A stretch of 64,000 bases of DNA from Burkholderiaceae bacterium (GCA_919902775.1 CAKKRJ010000017.1:20495-84494), one strand, 5' to 3'. Numbered from the stretch's first letter, positions 27,045 to 35,992 are shown. The notes: generated by a model from the letters alone, not told the origin. Made by a program: numbers and translations.

Positions 27045-27970
27045 CGCCCGAGATTGTGCCAGCGTTGCCAGCCCTCCAAAGCCACGCGCCAGGTCTGCAT
27101 TTGCACCTGCACCGTGGTTTCAATGTCGTGGCCATAGCCGCCCCCCATGCACAGCACCAGCGGCAGCCGGCGTTGCCAGGCCCAGTCCAGCACCACCTGG
27201 TCACGCGCCTGCATGCCATCGCTCGTCAATTTGAGTCGGCCCAATCGGTCGCCTTCATGCGGATCGGCCCCGGCCAGGTAGATCACCAGATGCGGGTCAA
27301 ACCGGTCTTGCAAACCCTGCAGCGCCTGCTGCAGCGCGGCCAGATAGGGCCCGTCGGTGCAGCCGTCGGGCAGGCCCACGTCCAGGTCGCTGGACTCCTT
27401 GCGAAACGGGAAATTTTTCTCGCCATGTAGCGACAAGGTGAACACGCTGGGGTCGTCCGCAAAAATATGGGCCGTGCCATTGCCCTGGTGCACATCCAGG
27501 TCAATCACGGCCACCTGCAGCAAGCGCCGCGCATGCCGCCAAGCCTCGGCCTGCATCAGCCGGGTGGCAACCGCCATGTCATTGAACACACAAAAACCAC
27601 CGCCCTTGTGCGCATAGGCGTGGTGCGTTCCCCCGGCCAGGTTGCCCGCCACGCCCTGCGACAGCGCATCGCGGGCGGCGGCCACCGTGGCCCCCACCGA
27701 ACGGCGCGCCCGCTCGGCCATGGCGAGGCTCCACGGGAAACCGATTTCGCGCTGCAACGCTGCATCCAGAAGGCCAGTGGCCACGCCCTGGATGTACGCG
27801 GGCGTGTGCACCAGCGCCAGCTCGCCATCGCTGGCAGCGGGCGCTTCGCGCAGCTGCACCCCGGGCAATTCAGCGCTCAACCGGTCCCGCAGGCGGCTGT
27901 ACTTGTGCATGGGAAAGCGGTGGCCCTCGGGCAAAGGCAAGACAAAGTGATCGGCGTAGTAAGCGTGCAT
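27041..27970 (-). CDS. Histone-deacetylase-family amidohydrolase
   Basis: A zinc-dependent deacetylase of the arginase/deacetylase fold, 309 residues. The catalytic His pair is His116-His117 in GGTHHAY, and zinc ligands are Asp159 and His161 in DLDVHQGNGT plus the Asp of LAGADPHEGD. Bacterial members act on acetylpolyamines, acetoin-utilisation proteins or small acylated metabolites; here the target is unknown. It is the first gene of the operon and overlaps the thioesterase by 4 bp. About 190 bp separate it from the divergent phasin gene. Confidence 0.9.
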   Translation of the reverse strand: MHAYYADHFVLPLPEGHRFPMHKYSRLRDRLSAELPGVQLREAPAASDGELALVHTPAYIQGVATGLLDAALQREIGFPWSLAMAERARRSVGATVAAARDALSQGVAGNLAGGTHHAYAHKGGGFCVFNDMAVATRLMQAEAWRHARRLLQVAVIDLDVHQGNGTAHIFADDPSVFTLSLHGEKNFPFRKESSDLDVGLPDGCTDGPYLAALQQALQGLQDRFDPHLVIYLAGADPHEGDRLGRLKLTSDGMQARDQVVLDWAWQRRLPLVLCMGGGYGHDIETTVQVQMQTWRVALEGWQRWHNLGR

Positions 27971-28039
27971 AGGGCGGCGTGGGCTGGACCCGATTCTAGA
28001 AAACGCTCTCTAAATTGGCTGCGGGGCGGGTCAATCCCC

Positions 28040-28067
28040 TTGCAATGCAACGCAAAAACCCTAAAAT
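28040..28067 (+). promoter_or_regulatory. Candidate sigma-70 promoter of phasin gene
   Basis: TTGCAA (28040-28045) and TAAAAT (28062-28067) lie 16 bp apart, about 95 bp ahead of the phasin start. Just downstream, TGCTGCACTGCAAC near 28076-28090 is rich in TGC/GCA steps as in sites reported for the PHB regulator PhaR; that link is speculative. Confidence 0.45.
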
Positions 28068-28161
28068 TGGAACTATGCTGCACTGCAACAAAGTTGTACG
28101 GCCCCAAGCCAGTTTCGGCGCAGTCCTTTGAACCCCCCTTATTTTTGACCTGGAGATTCTC

Positions 28162-28698
28162 ATGATGACCGCTGAACAAATCGTCGCCTCGCACAAAGCC
28201 AATGTGGAAACCCTGTTTGGCCTGACCGCCAAAGCTTTCGAAGGCGTGGAAAAACTGGTCGAGCTGAACCTGAGCGCTGCCAAAGCCGCGCTGGACGAGT
28301 CCGCCAACAACACCCAAGCCGCCTTGAGCGTGAAAGACGCACAGGAACTGGTGGCCATGCAAGCCAACCTGTTCCAGCCTTTGGCAGAAAAAACAGCGGC
28401 TTACAGCCGTCACCTGTACGACATCGCTTCCGGCACCAGTGGCGAATTCACCAAGGCTTTTGAAGCCCAAGCCGCCCTGGCACAAAAGCAATTCAGCACA
28501 CTGGTTGACAGCGCTGCATCCAACGCGCCTGCCGGTTCCGAGCAAGCCGTGGCCATGATGAAGGGTGCCGTGACTGCCGCCAACAGCGCTTTCGAATCGG
28601 TGCAAAAAGCCGTCAAGCAAGCCACCGACCTGGCCGAATCCAACCTGGCCGCCGTGACCCAGAGCACCGCCCCCAAGGCCGCGGCCAAAAAGAAGTAA
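28162..28698 (+). CDS. Phasin family protein
   Basis: Phasins coat polyhydroxyalkanoate granules. The protein has 178 residues, is mostly helical and rich in Ala, and ends in a Lys-rich tail (APKAAAKKK). The N-terminal phasin_2 region starts with [28 protein letters not shown] spread over residues 4-31. A TGGAG ribosome binding site lies 6 nt before the ATG. It is a single-gene unit with its own terminator; no PHA synthase is nearby. The overall pattern suggests the cell stores PHA. Confidence 0.93.
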   Translation: MMTAEQIVASHKANVETLFGLTAKAFEGVEKLVELNLSAAKAALDESANNTQAALSVKDAQELVAMQANLFQPLAEKTAAYSRHLYDIASGTSGEFTKAFEAQAALAQKQFSTLVDSAASNAPAGSEQAVAMMKGAVTAANSAFESVQKAVKQATDLAESNLAAVTQSTAPKAAAKKK

Positions 28699-28800
28699 TT
28701 TGAATTCTCTGGCGGGCTGGGAAAAAAGCCTGCCAGTGCATTTGCAAGTTGTCTCCTCGGATCTCTTTGAATTTCGTCTGGGAAACAGGGATCCCTTCAA

Positions 28801-28830
28801 GGGCTGATCGCAAGATCAGCCCTTTTTTTT
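28801..28830 (+). terminator. Rho-independent terminator of phasin gene
   Basis: A 9-bp stem GGGCTGATC/GATCAGCCC with a GCAA loop followed by eight T. It lies about 100 bp after the phasin stop and 7 bp from the convergent patatin gene. Confidence 0.9.
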
Positions 28831-28836
28831 GCCCGC

Positions 28837-29814
28837 TCAGCGGCCCGCCTCGAACGCGGCAAGGCGTGCTTTCAATGCGGGCAACATCGCCCGCATCGCC
28901 ACACGGCCAGCTTCGATGGACCGCAGGCGGGCACCGAAGTCGGCGCTTTTCACGCCCGACAAGGCCGGACGCACCACCAAATCAGCCTCTTTCAAGGCCA
29001 GGGTGTTGATGCTTTTGCCCATGATGGCGAAGGTTTGCATCAAGATCTGAAACGTGTCCCCATAAGGGTTGCCTTCGGGGTCGCTGGAAATATCCACCGC
29101 GATCACAAAATTGGCCCCCAAATCCCGCGTCTGGCGAACCGGCACGGGCGCCACCAAGCCTCCGTCCACATACTCACGGTCGCCCACACGCACCGGCTGG
29201 AACACAGCGGGCACGGCGCTCGAGGCCCGCACGGCCCCGCCTGTGTTGCCGCGCCGGAAGGTGATGGACTCGCCACTGCCCAGGTCGGTGGCCACGATCC
29301 CCAAAGGAATTTTCATCTGCTCCATGCTGCGCCCGCCCACCTGCAAGTTCACGTACTTGGCCAGGGCCTCGCCTCGCAAAGCACCCCGGTTCAAAATGGG
29401 CAACATCCAGTCGGTGATGTCGGCTTCCTGCATGGTCTCGGCCACGCGCACCAGCTCTGCGGGAGTTTTGCCGCTGGCATACAAAGCCGCCACCAAACTC
29501 CCCGCCGAAGTGCCCACCACGTGACTGGGGCGCAAACCGGCTTCTTCCAGCACCTGGATCACGCCCACATGGGCAAAGCCACGCGCGGCCCCGCCCCCCA
29601 GGGCCAAGCCCAAGCGGACCTCGCGCCGCTCAGCTGAGGTTGCTGCGCCGTGCTCTGCGGGAGACATGGGTGCCAAATTGCTGCAAGCGGCCAAGCCGCT
29701 GGCCAACACCACGGCCAGCAAAGATGACCACCAACGGCGTGGCGCCTGGCCTGACGTCTGTGCAAACACACCCTGTGTTTGCACCGGTTGCACTGATTTC
29801 ATTTTTTCTTTCAA
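28837..29814 (-). CDS. Patatin-like phospholipase, predicted lipoprotein (RssA-like)
   Basis: A serine acyl hydrolase of the patatin fold, 325 residues. The N-terminus has a hydrophobic stretch ending in a lipobox LAAC with Cys44, so a membrane lipoprotein is likely. The oxyanion loop is GGGAARG (73-79), the nucleophile elbow GTSAG gives Ser103, and the catalytic Asp is in YVDGGLVAPVPV. Its promoter region is shared with the divergent iron-binding protein gene, separated by 69 bp that hold a Fur-box-like site, so it may be iron-controlled too. Confidence 0.9.
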   Translation of the reverse strand: MKEKMKSVQPVQTQGVFAQTSGQAPRRWWSSLLAVVLASGLAACSNLAPMSPAEHGAATSAERREVRLGLALGGGAARGFAHVGVIQVLEEAGLRPSHVVGTSAGSLVAALYASGKTPAELVRVAETMQEADITDWMLPILNRGALRGEALAKYVNLQVGGRSMEQMKIPLGIVATDLGSGESITFRRGNTGGAVRASSAVPAVFQPVRVGDREYVDGGLVAPVPVRQTRDLGANFVIAVDISSDPEGNPYGDTFQILMQTFAIMGKSINTLALKEADLVVRPALSGVKSADFGARLRSIEAGRVAMRAMLPALKARLAAFEAGR

Positions 29815-29820
29815 ATCTTA

Positions 29821-29849
29821 TTGATAATGATTCGCATTTGGATTAAACT
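29821..29849 (+). promoter_or_regulatory. Fur-box-like operator overlapping a promoter
   Basis: TGATAATGATTCGCATTTGG matches the left half of the Fur consensus (GATAATGAT) fully and part of the right half. It overlaps a possible promoter TTGATA (29821) - 17 bp - TAAACT (29844), so bound Fur would block transcription of the ferric-iron binding protein. It also lies 7 bp from the divergent patatin start. Confidence 0.75.
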
Positions 29850-29883
29850 TGCTGCATCGCCAACACACTTCCCCGTGACGACC

Positions 29884-30927
29884 ATGACACTGTCCCAATC
29901 TCTCGTGAGCATCGCCTGCTTTTTGGCCGTTTCAACGACCATGGCGCAAGACAAAGTCCTGAACATCTACTCGGCCCGGCACTACCCGACCGATGAAGCC
30001 CTGTACAGCGACTTCACCAAAGCCACGGGCATCAAGATCAACCGTGTCGATGCCGACGATGCCGGTATTCTCGCCCGTCTGAAGGCCGAGGGCGCGGCTT
30101 CCCCCGCCGACGTGATTTTGCTGGTGGACGCCGCCCGCCTGTGGCGCGCCGAAATCGATGGACTGTTCCTGCCCGTCAAGTCCAAAGTGCTGGATGACGC
30201 CATCCCGGCCACTTTGCGCGCCAAACCGGCGGACAACGGTGGCACCGCGTGGTTTGGCCTGTCCACCCGCGCCCGTGTGGTGGTGTTCGACAAACTCAAA
30301 TTCAAAAAATCGGACTTTGACAGCTACGAAAAGCTGGCTGCCCCCCAATTCAAAGGGCAGCTGTGCATTCGCTCGGGCTCACACCCCTACAACCTGAGCC
30401 TGTTTGGCGCGATGACCGAACACCTGGGCGCAGAAAAAACCGAGGCCTGGCTCAAGGGCATGGTGGGCAACATGGCCCGCAGCCCCAAGGGCGGCGACAC
30501 GGACCAAATCAAGGGCGTGGCCTCGGGTGAATGTGGCGTGGCGGTCACCAACACCTATTACCTGGCCCGCATGATGCGTTCGAGCAACCCGGCCGACAAA
30601 GCCGTGGCCGAAAAAGTCGGCGTGGTTTTCCCCAACCAAAGCAGCTGGGGCACGCATGTGAACGTGGCCGGTGGCGCTGTGGCACGCCATGCCAAGAACA
30701 CAGACAACGCGGTGAAGTTTCTGGAATACCTGGCCAGCCCTTCGGCACAAAACCACTTTGCCAATGGCAACAACGAATGGCCCGTGGCCAAGGGCGTGAG
30801 TTTTGACAACCCGGCCCTCAAGGCCATCACCGGTGGCAGCTTCAAAAGCGAGCTGATCCCGATCAGCGCGGTGGGCATGAACCAGATCAAAGTCCAGCAG
30901 ATGCTGGACCGGGTCGGCTTCAAGTAA
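29884..30927 (+). CDS. Ferric-iron ABC transporter substrate-binding protein (FbpA/FutA-like)
   Basis: A periplasmic Fe3+ binding protein, 347 residues from the ATG at 29884 (a GTG three codons earlier is possible). It has a signal peptide ending near SMAQ-type residues (TTMAQ), then the mature protein starting DKVLNIYSARHY, as in FbpA/FutA. The paired tyrosines NTYYLARM that bind ferric iron are present. The Fur-like site upstream supports iron control. The permease and ATPase genes expected next to it are missing; the TonB receptor follows 147 bp downstream instead. Confidence 0.9.
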   Translation: MTLSQSLVSIACFLAVSTTMAQDKVLNIYSARHYPTDEALYSDFTKATGIKINRVDADDAGILARLKAEGAASPADVILLVDAARLWRAEIDGLFLPVKSKVLDDAIPATLRAKPADNGGTAWFGLSTRARVVVFDKLKFKKSDFDSYEKLAAPQFKGQLCIRSGSHPYNLSLFGAMTEHLGAEKTEAWLKGMVGNMARSPKGGDTDQIKGVASGECGVAVTNTYYLARMMRSSNPADKAVAEKVGVVFPNQSSWGTHVNVAGGAVARHAKNTDNAVKFLEYLASPSAQNHFANGNNEWPVAKGVSFDNPALKAITGGSFKSELIPISAVGMNQIKVQQMLDRVGFK

Positions 30928-30950
30928 GCCCTGCGCCAGCCGCCTGTAAA

Positions 30951-30990
30951 AGAACAGCCTTCGGCCGCAGGGGCGGCCTCCCACAAAAAC
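30951..30990. repeat. Single REP-like unit (GTGG-head family)
   Basis: One minus-oriented unit lies between the iron-binding protein and the TonB receptor. Read on the minus strand it is TTTTTGTGGGAGGCCGCC, then a CCCCTGCGGCCGAAGGC palindrome half and CTGTTCT. It matches the recD-internal unit almost base for base. Confidence 0.85.
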
Positions 30991-31074
30991 GCCCAAGCCA
31001 GCCATTCACCGCCCCGTGCGCCGGTGATAGCCAGCCATTGACCTCAGCCAACTGCCGGACGGTGTCCGGCCTCA

Positions 31075-33360
31075 ATGACTCGCATCACCATGACTCAAAG
31101 ACACACCCACGTCCAAACATCCGCCCAATTGCTGCCACTGGCCGCCCTCATGTTGGCGGGCTCGTTCTCAGCACCGCAGGCTTTGGCACAAGAAGCCAGC
31201 GAAAAAACCTTGAAGACAGTCACCGTCAAGGAAAAAGCCGAAGTCGCTGAAGGCAAAGACAGCCTGCGCGCAACGGAAACCAGCATCGGCAAAGGCCAGC
31301 AGGCATTGCGCGACATTCCCCAGTCTGTGACCGTGGTGACCGAGCGCCTGATGGACGACCGCAACCTGGACACCGTCAAAGAGGCCCTCAAAAACACCGC
31401 AGGCATCAGCTTCCTGGCAGCCGAAGGCGGGGAAGAAGACATCCGTTTGCGCGGCTTCTCGCTGCAAGCCACGGGCGACGTTTTTGTGGACGGTGTGCGG
31501 GATCCCGCGTTCTACGAACGCGACACGTTCAACCTCGACCGCCTCGAAGTGCTGCGGGGTTCGGCCTCGATGCTGTTTGGCCGCGGCTCCACAGGGGGCG
31601 CGGTCAACCAGGTCAGCAAAGCCCCGCGCCTGATGGATGAAAGCCAGGTGGATCTGACCCTGGGCTCACACAACCACCGCCGCATCGTGGGTGACTTCAA
31701 CAAGCAAACCGGCGAAAGCGCCGCACTGCGCATCACGGCCATGCACACCCAGGCCGACAACAACGGCGCGGGCAGCAGCTTGGACAAAAGCGGCGTGGCT
31801 GGGACTTACCGCTGGGGCATTGGTGAGCAAGACGAGTTCTCGGTCGGTCTGTACCACCTGGACAACAACAACGGCATGAACTACGGCATGCCCTGGATCA
31901 AACCCACCCCCACTTCGTCGGCCCTGACCAGCACCGTGTTGCCGCTGGACCCATCCACTTATTACGGCATGGCCAGCGACTACAACGGGGGCAGTGCCAC
32001 GCACGGCACCTTGAGCCACACCCACCGCTTTTCGGCAGACAGCACATTGAAAACGCAGATCCGCAAAGGCCAGTACACGCGTGATCAGCGCGCGGGCACG
32101 GTGCGGTTCGCGAATGCGGCCTCTCAACCCGACCTCACGGCGGTGTCTCTGGCCACCTTCGGCCCGAACACCGTGATCAACCGGGGCACCAACATCAAGA
32201 TCCAGGACATGGACACGCTGAATGTTCAAAGTGATTTCAGCAAGAAGTTTGAAGCCCTGGGCCTGAAGCACGAACTCCTGACGGGCATCGATCTGGCCAC
32301 GGAAGACAAAACCGTCTACGCCGTTCGCACGGCAGGCGCACAAGGCGGAGTCACGCTGAACAAACCCACCACGACCGTGGCCACACCCAACGACGGTGCC
32401 TGGTTGAATGAGGGCGCCCGCGTGCTGCGCGTGAACAACCAGTACACCAGCACCAGCTGGGGCGCGTACCTGCAAGACCTGGTGCAGGTGGCCCCGCACT
32501 GGAAAGTGCTGGGCGGCTTGCGCTACGACAGCCTCAAGGGGAACTACGACAGCTTTGGCAACCCCACCAACGCCACCGAGAACGGCCCCAAAACCTCTTA
32601 CCAGATGAACGTGGGCGAGTGGAGCAAACGCGCCGGCGTGCTGTTCCAACCGAACGATTTGCAGTCGTACCACTTCTCTTACGGCACCTCGTTCAACACC
32701 TCAGGCGACACCTATTCTCTGGGGGCCTCCAATGTGGATACACCGCCAGAACAATCGGTCAACCTGGAGCTGGGAGCGAAACTCGACTCGGCCGACAAGC
32801 GTTTCACCACCCGCCTGGCCCTGTTCCGCGCCACCAAAAAGAACGAACGCAACACCGACCCGCTGTTGCCGGTGGTCACCCTCACAGGCAGCCGCTATGT
32901 CTCTGGGATCGAGATCGACATGGCAGGACGCCTGACACCCAAATGGGAAGTGTTCGGCTCCTTCACCTGGATGCCCGATGCCAAAGTCAGCAAAGCGGCG
33001 CCTTGCCCGGCCACCGGTGCATGCAGCCAAGGTGCGGCTGGCGAACGCGTGGGTGACCGCCCGGCCCTGACCCCTGTCCACAGCGGCAGCGCCTGGACCA
33101 CTGTCCAGCTCACCAGCCAATGGCGTGTGGGCGGTGGCGTGACCTTCCGGGGACGTCAGACACCGACGCGTTCGGAGTTTGAGGTTCGCTCGTTTGTGGT
33201 GGCTGACCTGATGGCTGAATACGCTTACAGCGACGCCCTGACCTTCAAGGCCAACATGAGCAACGTCACCAACAAGTTGTATGCCGATGCACTGTATCCC
33301 GCCCACTACATCCCGGGTGCAGGCCGTCTGACGCAAGTCACTGCGTCTTACAAGTTTTGA
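31075..33360 (+). CDS. TonB-dependent siderophore receptor
   Basis: An outer-membrane gated barrel for a ferric siderophore, 761 residues (an ATG five codons later is also usable). It has a signal peptide cleaved near QALAQE, a TonB-box-like KTVTVKE, a plug domain at about 70-190 (RDIPQSVTVVTERLMDD, LRGSASMLFGRGSTGGAVN), and a 22-strand-type barrel ending in a terminal aromatic (VTASYKF). The TIGR01783-type siderophore receptor pattern is clear, but the ligand is not. tonB, exbB, exbD and piuC follow on the same strand. Confidence 0.93.
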   Translation: MTRITMTQRHTHVQTSAQLLPLAALMLAGSFSAPQALAQEASEKTLKTVTVKEKAEVAEGKDSLRATETSIGKGQQALRDIPQSVTVVTERLMDDRNLDTVKEALKNTAGISFLAAEGGEEDIRLRGFSLQATGDVFVDGVRDPAFYERDTFNLDRLEVLRGSASMLFGRGSTGGAVNQVSKAPRLMDESQVDLTLGSHNHRRIVGDFNKQTGESAALRITAMHTQADNNGAGSSLDKSGVAGTYRWGIGEQDEFSVGLYHLDNNNGMNYGMPWIKPTPTSSALTSTVLPLDPSTYYGMASDYNGGSATHGTLSHTHRFSADSTLKTQIRKGQYTRDQRAGTVRFANAASQPDLTAVSLATFGPNTVINRGTNIKIQDMDTLNVQSDFSKKFEALGLKHELLTGIDLATEDKTVYAVRTAGAQGGVTLNKPTTTVATPNDGAWLNEGARVLRVNNQYTSTSWGAYLQDLVQVAPHWKVLGGLRYDSLKGNYDSFGNPTNATENGPKTSYQMNVGEWSKRAGVLFQPNDLQSYHFSYGTSFNTSGDTYSLGASNVDTPPEQSVNLELGAKLDSADKRFTTRLALFRATKKNERNTDPLLPVVTLTGSRYVSGIEIDMAGRLTPKWEVFGSFTWMPDAKVSKAAPCPATGACSQGAAGERVGDRPALTPVHSGSAWTTVQLTSQWRVGGGVTFRGRQTPTRSEFEVRSFVVADLMAEYAYSDALTFKANMSNVTNKLYADALYPAHYIPGAGRLTQVTASYKF

Positions 33361-33382
33361 GTCTTGAACTGAAACATCGCCC

Positions 33383-34072
33383 ATGATCCGCGTCCTGCCC
33401 CAACTGCTCAGCCCGGAAACCGTGCTGCAAGCCCGACAACTGCTGTCGGGCCTGTCGCCAGTGGATTGGACCGATGGCCGCCACAGTGCCGGATCTCAGG
33501 CGCGCCAGGTCAAGTCCAATTTGCAACTGCCACACGACCATCCTGTGGCGCAGCAAATCCGTGCCTGGATCCTGGCGGGGCTGGACCAGTCGGCCACGTT
33601 TTTCTCGGCCGCACTGCCGCTGAAAATTTTCACGCCGCGCGTGAACCGTTACACCCCTGAATTTCCGCACTACGGGCTGCACATCGACAACGCCATTCGC
33701 CTGCGTGCCGATGGCGAACGCGTGCGCACCGACGTGTCGTGCACCGTCTTTTTGAACGATCCGGATGACTACGACGGAGGCGAACTGGTGGCGCAAGACC
33801 ACGCAGCCAGCCACCGCGTCAAACTGCCCGCAGGGCACGCCGTGCTGTATCCCGGCAACACCTTGCACGAAGTCACACCCGTGACCCGTGGCCAGCGCTT
33901 GGCCTGTTTTTTCTGGATCGAAAGCATGGTGCGCTCCGACGAGCAACGCCGCATCCTGTTTGATCTGGACATGAACCTGCTCCAACTGCGCGCGCAACAT
34001 GGCGAAACGCCCGAGACCACCGCGCTGACGGGCGTTTACCACAACCTGTTGCGCCAATGGGCCAACACCTGA
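33383..34072 (+). CDS. piuC: Fe(II)/2-oxoglutarate-dependent hydroxylase PiuC (PKHD-type)
   Basis: A 229-residue dioxygenase of the PiuC/YbiX family, found next to TonB-dependent iron receptors. The metal triad is His100-x-Asp102 (LHIDNA) and His162 (TLHEV), with Arg172 for 2-oxoglutarate. The physiological substrate is unknown; roles in siderophore handling have been proposed. It starts 22 bp after the receptor stop codon and ends 5 bp before the FMN oxidase start. Confidence 0.92.
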   Translation: MIRVLPQLLSPETVLQARQLLSGLSPVDWTDGRHSAGSQARQVKSNLQLPHDHPVAQQIRAWILAGLDQSATFFSAALPLKIFTPRVNRYTPEFPHYGLHIDNAIRLRADGERVRTDVSCTVFLNDPDDYDGGELVAQDHAASHRVKLPAGHAVLYPGNTLHEVTPVTRGQRLACFFWIESMVRSDEQRRILFDLDMNLLQLRAQHGETPETTALTGVYHNLLRQWANT

Positions 34073-34077
34073 AGCGC

Positions 34078-35232
34078 ATGCCCACCCCCATCGTCAACCT
34101 GCAAGACCACGAACGCGCCGCACAAGCGGTGCTGTCGGCGTCTGCCTGGGCGTATTTCAGTGGCGGTGCGGCCGATGAAATCACCCTGCGCCGCAACCTG
34201 AGCGGCTGGCAACAATGGGGCCTGGCCCCGCGCGTGCTGCAAGACCTGCGCGGTGGCCACACGCGTTGCACTTTGCTGGGCAAGACCTGGCCATTCCCTT
34301 TGCTGGTGGCCCCCATGGCTTTCCAGCGCTGGGCCCATGCCGATGGCGAAGCCGGTATGGCCATGGCGGCCGCCGCCCAACAATGCGGCATGGTGCTCAG
34401 CCACCAAACCAGCACCCCCTTGCAAACCGTGGCACCGCTGGTGCTGACCGAGCCCGAGCGGGGACCGCTGTGGTTTCAGCTGTACTGGCAAAACGACGCA
34501 GCGTATGTGCAAGACCTGATTCAACAGGTCGAGGCCGCAGGCTACGAAGCTTTGGTGCTCACCGTGGACGCCCCCGTGCACGGCGTGCGTGACCGGGAAC
34601 GCCGCGCAGGCATGCACTTGCCGCAAGACGTGCGCGCCGTGCATTGGCCACAAGCCACCCCTGCCCCTGCCTTTGCCACCGACACCATCGGCTTGTGCGC
34701 TGGCTTGGCCAACGCGGCCCCCACCTGGGCCGATGTGGCCTGGCTGCAAAGCAAGACCCGACTGCCGATCTTGCTCAAAGGCATCACGCAGCCCCAAGAC
34801 GCCTTGCAAGCGGCTCGCCTGCAAGTGGCCGGCGTCATCGTCAGCAACCACGGCGGCCGCACGCTCGACACCCTGCCCGACACCGCCCGGCTGCTGGCCC
34901 CCATTGCTGCTGCGCTGCGCGGGCAAGGTGGCGAGTGTGCGGCCACCACCCACCGCATGAACATCCTGGTGGACGGCGGTATCCGGCGCGGCACCGACCT
35001 TTTCAAGGCCCTGGCGCTGGGGGCCGATGCGGTGCTGCTGGGCCGCCCCGCCCTGTTTGGCCTGGCCCATGCCGGCGCACAAGGCGTGGCCCATGTGCTG
35101 CGCCTGTTGCGCGATGAATTTGAAATGACCCTGGCCCTGTGCGGCTGTGCCCAAGTGCAAGACATCCACATGAACCATCTTGCTGCACTGGAACACCACG
35201 TCAACGTCCACAGCGCACAAGGCTTTGCCTGA
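34078..35232 (+). CDS. FMN-dependent alpha-hydroxyacid oxidase/dehydrogenase
   Basis: An enzyme of the lactate/glycolate/mandelate oxidase family that oxidises an L-2-hydroxyacid to a 2-keto acid. From the ATG at 34078 it has 384 residues; the ATG at 34057 would overlap piuC. FMN-barrel motifs are YFSGGAADE near residue 25, LTVDAPVHGVRDRERR, LLKGI, SNHGGR with the catalytic His258, and VDGGIRRGTD with GADAVLLGRP. No cytochrome domain is present. Its place between piuC and tonB in an iron-uptake operon is notable and not explained by the known family role. Confidence 0.9.
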   Translation: MPTPIVNLQDHERAAQAVLSASAWAYFSGGAADEITLRRNLSGWQQWGLAPRVLQDLRGGHTRCTLLGKTWPFPLLVAPMAFQRWAHADGEAGMAMAAAAQQCGMVLSHQTSTPLQTVAPLVLTEPERGPLWFQLYWQNDAAYVQDLIQQVEAAGYEALVLTVDAPVHGVRDRERRAGMHLPQDVRAVHWPQATPAPAFATDTIGLCAGLANAAPTWADVAWLQSKTRLPILLKGITQPQDALQAARLQVAGVIVSNHGGRTLDTLPDTARLLAPIAAALRGQGGECAATTHRMNILVDGGIRRGTDLFKALALGADAVLLGRPALFGLAHAGAQGVAHVLRLLRDEFEMTLALCGCAQVQDIHMNHLAALEHHVNVHSAQGFA

Positions 35233-35233
35233 A

Positions 35234-35986
35234 ATGTCCATGACTTCCCAACAAGCCTCCATCAACGTGCCGCACCGCCCAGGGCGCAGCCACAACAGCC
35301 ACAACCACCGCCTCTGGCGTGTCGGTGGCACCGTGCTGCTGGCACACGTGGCCCTGTTGTGGGCGATGGAACAAGGCTGGCTGGAACAAGCGCCCATCGT
35401 TGAAGAAGCCCAGGTCATCATGGCCTCGGTGATGGTGGAGTCGCAGAGGGTGGAGTCGCCCACACCGCCTGCACCGCAAGCCAAACCGCAACCCAAATCG
35501 GTGACGCCAACGGTGCCGCAACCTCGGCCCACGCCAACACCGACGCCCTTGCCAACTGCCAGCAAGCAGGCCGAAGCCAGTCCATTTCCACCTGTTGTGG
35601 CGCCTGTCGTGGCGCCGACAAGCAGCAGCCCATCGACCTCGATATCGACATCCACCTCGGCCGCAGCCCCCAGCCCCAGTGTGGGCAAACCCGCGCCCCC
35701 CAGCCTGGTGCTGCCGTCCTCTGACGCCGACTATCAGAACAACCCGCCACCAACCTACCCGCGCATGAGCAAGCGCCTGGGCGAGCAAGGCACGGTGACC
35801 GTGCGGGTCTTCATTGGCCTGCAAGGCACGGCCGAACAAGCCGAAATCCGCACGTCCAGCGGTTACGACCGACTGGACAAAGCCGCCCTCGAAACCGTTC
35901 AACGCTGGCGCTACGTGCCCGGCAAACGCCACGGCAGCCCCGAAGCCATGTGGTTCAACGTCCCTGTTCGTTTTGTTCTGGAGTAA
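35234..35986 (+). CDS. tonB: Energy transducer TonB
   Basis: It links the inner-membrane proton-driven ExbBD motor to outer-membrane receptors. The protein has 250 residues from the ATG at 35234, 1 bp after the oxidase stop (ATG at 35240 is also possible). It has a membrane anchor at about 27-45 (VGGTVLLAHVALLWAM), a Pro-rich spacer (PTPPAPQAKPQPK), a low-complexity Ser/Thr stretch at about 125-150, and the C-terminal TonB domain with YPRMSKRLGEQGTVTVRVFI and GYDRLDKAALETVQRWRYVPG. Confidence 0.94.
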   Translation: MSMTSQQASINVPHRPGRSHNSHNHRLWRVGGTVLLAHVALLWAMEQGWLEQAPIVEEAQVIMASVMVESQRVESPTPPAPQAKPQPKSVTPTVPQPRPTPTPTPLPTASKQAEASPFPPVVAPVVAPTSSSPSTSISTSTSAAAPSPSVGKPAPPSLVLPSSDADYQNNPPPTYPRMSKRLGEQGTVTVRVFIGLQGTAEQAEIRTSSGYDRLDKAALETVQRWRYVPGKRHGSPEAMWFNVPVRFVLE

Positions 35987-35992
35987 AAAATC

